A stretch of DNA of 64,000 nt from Streptomyces yatensis (GTDB lineage: Bacteria; Actinomycetota; Actinomycetes; Streptomycetales; Streptomycetaceae). Below the pieces are notes generated by a model that saw only the letters and a list, made by a program, of their open reading frames with translations, ran no database searches and had not been told where the DNA came from. Location of the stretch: the NCBI RefSeq assembly GCF_018069625.1, contig NZ_CP072941.1, forward strand, positions 7,068,001-7,132,000, in the 5' to 3' direction. This document shows positions 51,699 through 58,771 of this stretch, in pieces; position 1 is the first letter of the stretch; each line of letters starts with the position of its first letter. Made by a program: the position numbers and the translations under genes.

Positions 51699-52730
51699 CT
51701 AGTCGAGGTCCTGCGGACGCAGCAGCACCTTGCCGACGGCCGGATCGCCGCTGCCGACCAGCTCGATCGCGGAGGCGAAGTCGGTGAGCGGCAGTTCATG
51801 GGTGATCAGCGGCCGCAGGGTCAGCAGCCCGGCGTCGAAGACCCGTACGGCGTGCGACCAGGCGGCGGGCGGGGCGCCGAAGACGGTCTGCACCTCGATC
51901 TGGCGGACGACCAGATCGGTGGGGTCCAGCCCGTCGGCGCCCGCCGCCGGGATGCCGGTGAGCACCAGCCGGCCGCCCCGGCGCAGCAGCGAGGCGGAGC
52001 TACGGGCGGCGGAGGCCGATCCGGCGGTCTCGATGACCACGTCGTAGCCCGAGAGGTGGTCGGAGAGCTGGTCCCGGGTGCGGAAGTCGGTGGCGCCGAA
52101 GTCCAGCGACAGTCGCTCCCGGTCCGGGCGGGTGCCCACCACCAGCAGCCGCCCGGGGGAGACGGCGGCGAGGAACTGTACGGCGATCATGCCGAGCGTG
52201 CCGGTGCCCACCACCGCGACCCGCTCACCGGGCCGGGCCCGGGCCTTGAGCGCGGCGGCGGCGATACAGGCGGCGGGCTCCAGCAGGGCGGCCGCGCCCA
52301 GATCGGCGTCGTCGGACAGCGGGTGCAGGAGCCGGGCCGGCAGGGTCAGGGTGTCGGCCATCGCCCCGGGCCGGGTGAAGCCGGTCTCCTCGTACCCGGC
52401 CGTGCACAAGGTGGTGTCCCCGGCGTGACAGCGGTCGCACACCTGGCAGTTGCGGAACCCCTCGCCGACGACCTTACGGCCGACGAGCGCCTCCGGGACG
52501 CCCGCGCCGACCGCCTCGACCGTCCCGGACCACTCATGGCCGGGGGTGACGGGATAGCGGACGTACCCCTCGGGCCGGTTGCCCTGGTACAGCTCGCGGT
52601 CGCTGCCGCAGATCCCGGAGGCGTGGACGCGCACCCGCGCGTCACCCGGGCCGGGTTCGGCGATCGCCCGGCTCTCCAGCCGGTGGCTGCCGGGCTTGTC
52701 GAGTACCAGGACGTCTTCCGTGCGGCTCAT
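51699..52730 (-). CDS. Zinc-dependent alcohol/sugar dehydrogenase
   Basis: This 343-residue protein has the catalytic-zinc ligands in SGICGSDRE and GHEWSGTVE, the structural-zinc cysteines NCQVCDRCHAGDTTLC, and the NAD fold RVAVVGTGTLGMIAVQFLAA. It resembles sorbitol, galactitol or L-threonine dehydrogenases. In this cluster it likely oxidises a sugar or sugar-acid intermediate between the dehydratase and central metabolism. Confidence 0.92.
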   Translation of the reverse strand: MSRTEDVLVLDKPGSHRLESRAIAEPGPGDARVRVHASGICGSDRELYQGNRPEGYVRYPVTPGHEWSGTVEAVGAGVPEALVGRKVVGEGFRNCQVCDRCHAGDTTLCTAGYEETGFTRPGAMADTLTLPARLLHPLSDDADLGAAALLEPAACIAAAALKARARPGERVAVVGTGTLGMIAVQFLAAVSPGRLLVVGTRPDRERLSLDFGATDFRTRDQLSDHLSGYDVVIETAGSASAARSSASLLRRGGRLVLTGIPAAGADGLDPTDLVVRQIEVQTVFGAPPAAWSHAVRVFDAGLLTLRPLITHELPLTDFASAIELVGSGDPAVGKVLLRPQDLD

Positions 52731-52881
52731 ATGCGTCGGCTCCCCTCGGCACCGTGTGTCTCCAGCCCGTTCGGACGTCGGCCCTTCGGCCCCTGAGCGA
52801 GGCGCGTGCCGACTGGGCGAAGCCGGGCGGCCCCGGCCACGGGCGGCCGTATCTCGACGACGGCGCGACGTTCCACGGCGC

Positions 52882-54045
52882 TCATTCGCCTCGCCCCCCG
52901 GAGGGATCCCTCTTCTCCCAGCCCTCGGCCCACAGGTCGAAGTGGGCCTGCTGCTGGGGGAATTCGGCCGCCGCGTCGGTGTCCAGCTCCACGCCGAGAC
53001 CGGGCTCGTGGGAGAGCTGGAAGTAGCCGTCCACGACCTGCGGGGCCCCCTTGACCACCTTCTTGATCTCCGCGTCGGCGAAGTCGTTGAAGTGCTCCAG
53101 GATCTTGAAGTTCGGGGTGCAGCCGGCGAGCTGCAGCGACGCGGCGGTCAGCACCGAGCCGCCCACGTTGTGCGGGGCGATCAGCACGTAGTGCGTCTCG
53201 GCCGTGGCGGCCAGCTTGCGCGCCTCGCCGATGCCGCCGATGTGGCCGACGTCGGGCTGGATGATGTCGGCGGCCTGCGACTCGAACAGCTCGCGGAACT
53301 CGATGCGGTCGTGGATGCGCTCACCCGTGGCGATCGGCAGACGCGTCTTCTCCGCGACCTTCGCCAGCGCCTTGAGGTTCTCCGGCGGCACCGGCTCCTC
53401 CAGCCACGACGGATGGAACCGCTCCAGCTCCCCGGCGATACGGACGGCGGTCGCCGGGCTGAACCGCCCGTGCATCTCCACCAGCAGCTCGGCCTCCGGC
53501 CCGATCGCGTCCCGTACGGCCTCCACGAGGGAGATCGAATGCAGGGTCTCCGCGTGGTCCAGCTCGAAGTGGCCGGTGCCGAACGGGTCCAGCTTCAGCG
53601 CCCGGTAGCCGCGCTCCACCACCGTGGAGGCCGCCTTGTGGAACGCCTCGGGGGTGCGCTCGACCGTGTACCAGCCGTTGGCGTACGCCTTGACCTTGTC
53701 CGTCACCTTCCCGCCGAGCAGCTGCCAGACGGGCACTCCGAGCGCCTTGCCCTTGATGTCCCAGCAGGCCATCTCCACACAGGCGATGCCGGACATCACG
53801 ATCTCGCCCGCCCGGCCGTAGTCGCCGTACTTCATCCGCCGGACCAGGTCCTCCACCGCGAACGGGTCCGACCCGGCGAGGTGGTTGAGCTCGGCCTCGC
53901 GCAGATAGCCCAGCAGCGCATCGGTCCGCCCCAGCATGCGGGTCTCGCCGACGCCGGTGATCCCCTCGTCCGTATGGACCTGCACATAGGTGAGGTTGCG
54001 CCAGGGGGTGCCGACGACATGCGTACTGATACCGGTGATGCGCAC
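52882..54045 (-). CDS. Enolase-superfamily sugar-acid dehydratase (mandelate racemase group)
   Basis: This 387-residue protein starts at GTG 54045 behind AAGGG. The MR-group catalytic parts are seen: ALKLDPFG (KxD), LLVEMHGRFSP (first metal Glu and His), WLEEPVPP, ATGERIHDR (Glu), IIQPDVGHIGG and VLIAPHNVGGS (His). Family members dehydrate galactonate, gluconate, fuconate or galactarate. It is the first gene of the minus-strand catabolic cluster. A regulatory region of about 200 bp lies upstream. Confidence 0.92.
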   Translation of the reverse strand: MRITGISTHVVGTPWRNLTYVQVHTDEGITGVGETRMLGRTDALLGYLREAELNHLAGSDPFAVEDLVRRMKYGDYGRAGEIVMSGIACVEMACWDIKGKALGVPVWQLLGGKVTDKVKAYANGWYTVERTPEAFHKAASTVVERGYRALKLDPFGTGHFELDHAETLHSISLVEAVRDAIGPEAELLVEMHGRFSPATAVRIAGELERFHPSWLEEPVPPENLKALAKVAEKTRLPIATGERIHDRIEFRELFESQAADIIQPDVGHIGGIGEARKLAATAETHYVLIAPHNVGGSVLTAASLQLAGCTPNFKILEHFNDFADAEIKKVVKGAPQVVDGYFQLSHEPGLGVELDTDAAAEFPQQQAHFDLWAEGWEKRDPSGGRGE

Positions 54046-54080
54046 AGCAATCGACCCTTCGCGATGTTCGATATTTCGTC

Positions 54081-54163
54081 ACACGTTCGAAATCTTGGCG
54101 TGACCGTAGTCAGCCCCCGTCAGGGGTGTCAATGGTTGTGCGTCGAATGACATTCGAACGTGA
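54081..54163. promoter_or_regulatory. TTCGAA operator-like sites upstream of the dehydratase
   Basis: ACACGTTCGAA at 54081-54091 and TTCGAACGTGA at 54153-54163 are inverted copies of one motif, 62 bp apart. A third partial site, GATGTTCGATAT, lies at 54063-54074. The TCACGTTCGAA core is repeated exactly at 34853 before the GH51 gene. Confidence 0.5.
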
Positions 54164-54164
54164 C

Positions 54165-54203
54165 GAACCATCATGACCGATCAAGAACCATCATGACCGA
54201 TCA
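54165..54203. repeat. 20-bp direct tandem repeat
   Basis: GAACCATCATGACCGATCA occurs twice in a row with a 20-bp period, immediately beside the last TTCGAACGTGA site. It may be part of the control region or a duplication scar. Confidence 0.85.
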
Positions 54204-54256
54204 TCTCACTGGACAACATGGGTCCAGGGATGTTCGTTGCTGTGCTTGTCCGGGGA

Positions 54257-55228
54257 CTAGGCGGTTCGCTGGGCCTCGACCAGTACCTCGCCCGCCGTCG
54301 TCCGGTCGTACAGCACCGACCGTCCCGCCCGTCGCCGCCGCACCAGGCGGGCCTCGCGCAGGACGCGCAGATGGCGGCCGACCGAGCCCAGGGTCTGGCC
54401 GGTCAGGGCCACCAGATGGGTCGTGCTCTTCGGTGTGTCGAGCAGGACCAGGACGCTCGCGCGGGCCGGGCCGAGGAGACGGGCCAGCGAGTCGGGGGCC
54501 GGGGGAGGGCCGGGGGTGGTCAGGGCGCCGGCGCAGGGATAGATCACGGCGTAGCGGTGCGGCGCGTCCCAGGAGACCCAGCCCGTGGCGGGGGTGACGG
54601 GGACGAGGAGCAACTGGGCGCCGTGGACCGCGCGGGGCGGGTTGTCATGGACGTTGATCTGCAACCGGCTGCCGCCCAGCCACCGCATCCCCGGCCGCAG
54701 GGCATCCAGCGTAGCCGCCCAGCCGCCCTGGCTCACCTGGCCGGTGCGCGCCACCACATCGGTCTCGATGATCCGGCGGCGGCGCGGCCAGGAGGGCCGT
54801 ACGGCTTCCGTCCACACCCACTCCAGCAGCTCCGCGAGCCGCCCGGGCAGATCGTCGCGGCACAGCGCGGCCGGGAGCGGGGAACGGCCGAGGGAGACCG
54901 CGAGGTCGCGGCGCGCGGCGGCGGGGGGCGTCGCGCGCATCCGGGCCAGCTCCTCCTCCAGGGACGGCTCGCCCTCGCCCGGCGTCTGGGTGAGGAAGTC
55001 CGCGAGCCAGGTCCGGCCCAGCGCGGCCCGGACGAGCAGCGCGGTGACCGGGTCGTCGGTCAACCGCGCCCGGTAGGCGGGCAGATGGGCATCCAGCCAG
55101 GCCCGCTCGCCCGGGTGGGCGGCGCTCGCCCGCTCCAGGGTGACCAGGGCCGCGGTGGTCTCGGCCAGGGCGGAGTGGACGAACCGGCTGCGCGCGAGCG
55201 TGTCCGCGTCGACCAGCCACAGCCCCAT
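54257..55228 (-). CDS. ArsR-like regulator with large N-terminal domain
   Basis: This 323-residue protein has a C-terminal winged helix (SVLVLLDTPKSTTHLVALTG, then SVGRHLRVLREARLVRRRRA) of the ArsR type. The first 230 residues are an all-alpha/beta sensor region (WLDAHLPAYRARLTDDPVTA, LLEWVWTEAVRPSW) common in Streptomyces DUF5937-type regulators, as far as I recall. It is divergent from an MFS gene, with a 20-bp palindrome in the gap. Confidence 0.82.
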   Translation of the reverse strand: MGLWLVDADTLARSRFVHSALAETTAALVTLERASAAHPGERAWLDAHLPAYRARLTDDPVTALLVRAALGRTWLADFLTQTPGEGEPSLEEELARMRATPPAAARRDLAVSLGRSPLPAALCRDDLPGRLAELLEWVWTEAVRPSWPRRRRIIETDVVARTGQVSQGGWAATLDALRPGMRWLGGSRLQINVHDNPPRAVHGAQLLLVPVTPATGWVSWDAPHRYAVIYPCAGALTTPGPPPAPDSLARLLGPARASVLVLLDTPKSTTHLVALTGQTLGSVGRHLRVLREARLVRRRRAGRSVLYDRTTAGEVLVEAQRTA

Positions 55229-55274
55229 CCGGCCACCCCCGCCGCCACCGCGTCGCTTCGCGTCGTTCCACGTG

Positions 55275-55294
55275 GTTTCGCGTCCGCGCGAAAC
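55275..55294. promoter_or_regulatory. Putative operator of the ArsR/MFS divergon
   Basis: GTTTCGCG-TCCG-CGCGAAAC is a perfect inverted repeat with 8-bp arms in the 105-bp gap between the divergent genes. It is the obvious candidate site for the ArsR-like protein. Confidence 0.6.
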
Positions 55295-55333
55295 ATTAAC
55301 GCCACCGCGCGGAGACTCCCGAGCCTGAAGGCC

Positions 55334-56566
55334 ATGCGCACCTATTCGGAAGTGTTCCGGACCCCGGAGTTCACCCCGCTGTTCCTGATCTCCGCCACCC
55401 AGGTGGCCGCCTCGACCGCGAGCGGGCTCGCCCTCGGCACCCTGGTCTACGCGGCCACCGGCTCACCGCTGCTCTCGGCGCTCAGCATGTTCGGCCCCTC
55501 GCTCGCCCAAGTGGCGGGCGCGCTGGCGCTGCTGTCGGCGGCCGACCGGCTGCCACCGCGCGCCGCGCTGTCCGGGCTGGCGGTGCTCTTCGCCCTGGGG
55601 ACCGCCGCGTTGGCCCTCCCCGGGCTGCCGGTGGCGGCCGTCTTCGCCCTCGTGTTCGGGATGGGCGCCGCGGCGGCCCTCGGCGGCGCCGTCCGCTACG
55701 GACTGCTCACCGAGATCCTGCCCAAGGAGGGCTATCTGCTGGGCCGTTCGGTGATCAACATGTCGGGCGGCACCATGCAGATCGGCGGCTACGCGGCCGG
55801 TGGCCTCCTCGTGACCGCCCTCTCGGCGCGCGGCACCCTCCTCACCGCCGCCGCGCTGTATCTGCTGGCCGCGGCCGCCGCCCGGTTCGGTCTGAGCGGG
55901 CGCCCGGCCCGGGCCGGCGGACGGCCCTCGGTCACCGAGACCTGGCGGGTCAACGCACGGCTGTGGTCCTCCGCGCCCCGCCGCCACGTCTATTACGCGC
56001 TCTGGGTGCCCAACGGGCTGATCGTCGGCTGTGAATCCCTCTTCGTGCCCTACGCGCCCCGGCACGCCGGACTGCTCTTCGCCGTCGGCTCCCTCGGCAT
56101 GCTGATGGGCGACCTGCTCACCGGACGGCTGCTACCACCGCACCGGCGGGAGCGGCTCGCGGCGCCCCTGCGGCTGCTGCTCGCCGCGCCGTATCTGGTC
56201 TTCGCCCTGCGTCCGCCGCTGCCCCTCGCGCTGACCGCCGTCGCCCTCGCCTCGATCGGCTTCTCGGCCACGCTGCCGCTCCAGCAGCGGCTGATGGCCC
56301 TGACCCCGGACGCGATGAGCGGCCAGGCCCTGGGGCTGCACTCCTCCGGCATGCTCACCATGCAGGGCGTGTCCGCCGCCCTCGCGGGCGCACTGGCCCA
56401 GCCCGCCTCGCCGGCCGTGGCGATGGCCACGATGGCGGCGGTCTCGGTCGCCGTCACGCTGACCCTGGCCCCGGGGCTGCGGGGCGATCCGGCGGCGGCG
56501 TCGCGCCAAGTGGCCGCGGCGACGGGGAGGTTCGAGGAAGCGGCCCCGGAGGAACGAGCACCGTAA
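55334..56566 (+). CDS. MFS transporter (efflux type)
   Basis: This 410-residue protein starts at ATG 55334 and has about twelve transmembrane helices. Between TM2 and TM3, where family A-motifs lie, is LSAADRLPPRAALSG. The central loop is basic (RRHVYYALWVPNG). Proteins paired with a divergent ArsR-like gene in Streptomyces usually export small molecules. Its TAA stop lies inside the first unit of the repeat field that follows. Confidence 0.88.
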   Translation: MRTYSEVFRTPEFTPLFLISATQVAASTASGLALGTLVYAATGSPLLSALSMFGPSLAQVAGALALLSAADRLPPRAALSGLAVLFALGTAALALPGLPVAAVFALVFGMGAAAALGGAVRYGLLTEILPKEGYLLGRSVINMSGGTMQIGGYAAGGLLVTALSARGTLLTAAALYLLAAAAARFGLSGRPARAGGRPSVTETWRVNARLWSSAPRRHVYYALWVPNGLIVGCESLFVPYAPRHAGLLFAVGSLGMLMGDLLTGRLLPPHRRERLAAPLRLLLAAPYLVFALRPPLPLALTAVALASIGFSATLPLQQRLMALTPDAMSGQALGLHSSGMLTMQGVSAALAGALAQPASPAVAMATMAAVSVAVTLTLAPGLRGDPAAASRQVAAATGRFEEAAPEERAP

Positions 56567-57125
56567 GGGCGCTCCCGAGGGCGGTGAGGGCGCGGCGCGG
56601 GGACGGTGAGGGCGCTGCGCGGGGACGGCAAGGCGCTGCGTGAGGACGGTAATGGCGCGGCGCGACGGTGAGGGCGCCGCGCGGGGAACGGTAAGGGCGC
56701 CACGAGCACCGTAAGGGGGCCCCGAGGACGGTGAGGCGCTGCGCGGGGAGGGTAGGGGCGCCGCGCGGGGACGGTAAGCGCTCCGCGAGCACCGTAAGGG
56801 CGCCACGAGCACCGTAGGGGCGCCGCGCGAGGACGGTGAGGGCCGCGCGGGGGGGACGGTGAGGCGCCGCGCGAGGACGGTAAGGCGCGGCACGGGGACG
56901 GTAGGGACGCCGCGTGGGGACGGTAAGGGGGCCACGAGCACCGTAAGGGCGCCCCTGAGCACGGTAAGCGCGCTCCGCGAGCACCGTAAGGGCGCCGCGT
57001 GGGAACGGTAAGGGGGCCACGAGCACCGTAGGGCGCCCCCGAGCACGGTAAGCGCGCTCCGCGAGCACCGTAAGGGCGCCGCGTGGGGACGGTAAGGGCG
57101 CCGCGCGGGGACCGTAAGCCGCCGC
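56560..57125. repeat. Degenerate GC-rich tandem repeat field, about 26 units
   Basis: Units of 19-24 bp with the core ACGGTAAGGGCGCCGCG repeat without interruption. Variants alternate between ACCGTAAGGGCGCCACGAGC and ACGGTGAGGGCGCCGCGCGG. Spacer sequences are absent, so it is not a CRISPR. No gene is supported; frames on both strands are just periodic Arg/Ala/Pro. Further single units appear at about 57185-57225. Confidence 0.88.
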
Positions 57126-57449
57126 CCGCGGCGCCCGGCCCGTCCGGCACATCGCGGCTGCCCGCCGCGGAGCGGGTCGCCCTGAGCACGGTTCGCGCGC
57201 TTCACGCGCACCGTAAGGGCGCCGCCGGGTCAACCGGGCGCCCGGTGGCCACCCGTTGGGCGGTGCCGGACACGCCGCCCGGGGGTGAGGTTCCCCCGGA
57301 CGGATTCGAGGGCCCGGTAGCTGTACGGGGAAATGAGCACCCGCTCACAGGCACCCGCTCACGGGCATCCGTCCGGCGACTCCGCTCGCAAGGACGCGAC
57401 GGAGTCCGTGGCGGGTGTCCGCTCCCCGCCCCAGGAGGTATGTACGTCC

Positions 57450-57983
57450 ATGCGCAACCGCCGCGCCCTCGGCGCCCTCACTGTTCTCCTCATGGCGGCC
57501 CCGGCCGCCCATGCCGCGCCCGCCGGGCCCGACCGCCCGGAGTTGCGCCCCGAATCGGGTCTTGCCACTCGGGGAGAGCGGCTGGACCCGCCGCGTCTGC
57601 CCCTGCCCTGGACCGACGATCTCGTCATCGACCGCACCGGGGACGTCACCCCGGACGGGGCCGTCACGCTGTACGGCAGCTATCGGTGTGTCCGGGAAGG
57701 GGCGGAGAACCCGCGGGCCAGCGTTCTTATCACCCTCAGCCAGGGCCGGGAGCGGCACGGCCTCGGCGGCCACAGCGCGGTCTGCGACGGGCAGCGGCAC
57801 CGCTGGTTGATCGACGCGGTGGACGTGGGGGCGTATCAGCCGGGATCGGCGCAGGCCGAGGGCACGCTGCTGAGGTTCGACCCCGCCGATGCCTTCGCGG
57901 CCGCCGATGCCGCTTTCGTGCCGCTGCCGAGGAACGCGGTCGGGGTCGAGCGGGAGGTCAAGCTGGTGGCGGACCACGGCTGA
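57450..57983 (+). CDS. Secreted DUF6299-like protein
   Basis: This 177-residue protein starts at ATG 57450 with AGGAGG upstream (spacing 12). A signal peptide (LGALTVLLMAAPAAHAAP) precedes a beta-rich domain with DGAVTLYGSYRCVREGAEN, SVLITLSQGRERHGLGGHSA and VCDGQRHRW, holding two cysteines that may pair. I recall this as the Streptomyces DUF6299 family. Function unknown. Confidence 0.7.
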   Translation: MRNRRALGALTVLLMAAPAAHAAPAGPDRPELRPESGLATRGERLDPPRLPLPWTDDLVIDRTGDVTPDGAVTLYGSYRCVREGAENPRASVLITLSQGRERHGLGGHSAVCDGQRHRWLIDAVDVGAYQPGSAQAEGTLLRFDPADAFAAADAAFVPLPRNAVGVEREVKLVADHG

Positions 57984-58044
57984 GCCGCCGTCACGAGACG
58001 GCCCGCGCGACGTCCGCCCCGCGCGCGACGTCCGCAGGCCGAGG

Positions 58045-58650
58045 TCACCCCTCGGTCTCTTCGTCTCCCTGTCCCAGCAGGGAGACGAAGGCCCGGAAGA
58101 GGGCGGGCATGTCCACCGCGTCCCGGTCGTGCAGCCACTGGAACTGCAGTCCGTCCATCACCGCCACCACCAGCGGGGCCGCGGCCTCGGGGGTGAGACC
58201 GCCGGGGAGCCGGTCGCCGAACTCGCCGCGCAGGGTGGCCGCCATGTCGGCGCGCACCTTCTCATAGCGCTCGGTGAAGAAGCCGCGCGCCGGGTGCTCG
58301 TCGGTGACGCTCTCGCCGAGGAGCGCGGAGAAGGTCTGGACGATGCCGGGGCGCATCGCGTTGTACTCCACCAGCGAGGTGAGCAGGTCCAGCGGCCATA
58401 CGTCCCCGCCGTCGCGCCGCGCGGAGCCGGTGTCCCACTGGTCGCGCTCCTTGAGCACGGCGATGAGCAGGGAGTCCTTGGTCGGGAAGTAGTGCAGCAG
58501 CCCTTGTTGGGTGAGCCCCACCCGCTCGGCGACCGCGCTGAGGGTCGCGCCCCGGTAGCCGCGCTCGGCGATCACTTCGAGCGCGGACCGGACGATCTCC
58601 GCCCGTCGTTCCGCACCGCGTCGCGTACCGCGCTCCATCGCCCTGTCCAT
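58045..58650 (-). CDS. TetR-family regulator
   Basis: This 201-residue protein starts at ATG 58650. The N-terminal HTH is AEIVRSALEVIAERGYRGAT, LSAVAERVGLTQQGLLHYFP, TKDSLL. The ligand domain is all helical, with AAPLVVAVMDGLQFQWLHDR. It is divergent from a GH3 beta-glucosidase gene, 121 bp away, and likely represses it. Confidence 0.9.
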   Translation of the reverse strand: MDRAMERGTRRGAERRAEIVRSALEVIAERGYRGATLSAVAERVGLTQQGLLHYFPTKDSLLIAVLKERDQWDTGSARRDGGDVWPLDLLTSLVEYNAMRPGIVQTFSALLGESVTDEHPARGFFTERYEKVRADMAATLRGEFGDRLPGGLTPEAAAPLVVAVMDGLQFQWLHDRDAVDMPALFRAFVSLLGQGDEETEG

Positions 58651-58672
58651 GCTCGTACCGTAGAGCATGTTT

Positions 58673-58711
58673 GATAACGAATCGATAACGGTACCTACCT
58701 GCTGACAGGTA
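58673..58711. promoter_or_regulatory. Putative TetR operator and direct repeats
   Basis: GATAACG is repeated at 58673 and 58684. Next to it is the inverted repeat TACCTG-CTGA-CAGGTA (58696-58711), a 16-bp palindrome of TetR-operator type, in the gap between the regulator and the glycosidase. Confidence 0.55.
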
Positions 58712-58771
58712 ATCGGGTCCAGGATGGCCGGGACGAGGACCGGGCAGGACCCGCACCGGGAGGGGCGAGCG

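Noticed and set aside
56560..57125. CRISPR array
   Set aside because: Repeats are contiguous 19-24-bp degenerate units without unique spacers, and no cas genes occur in the window.
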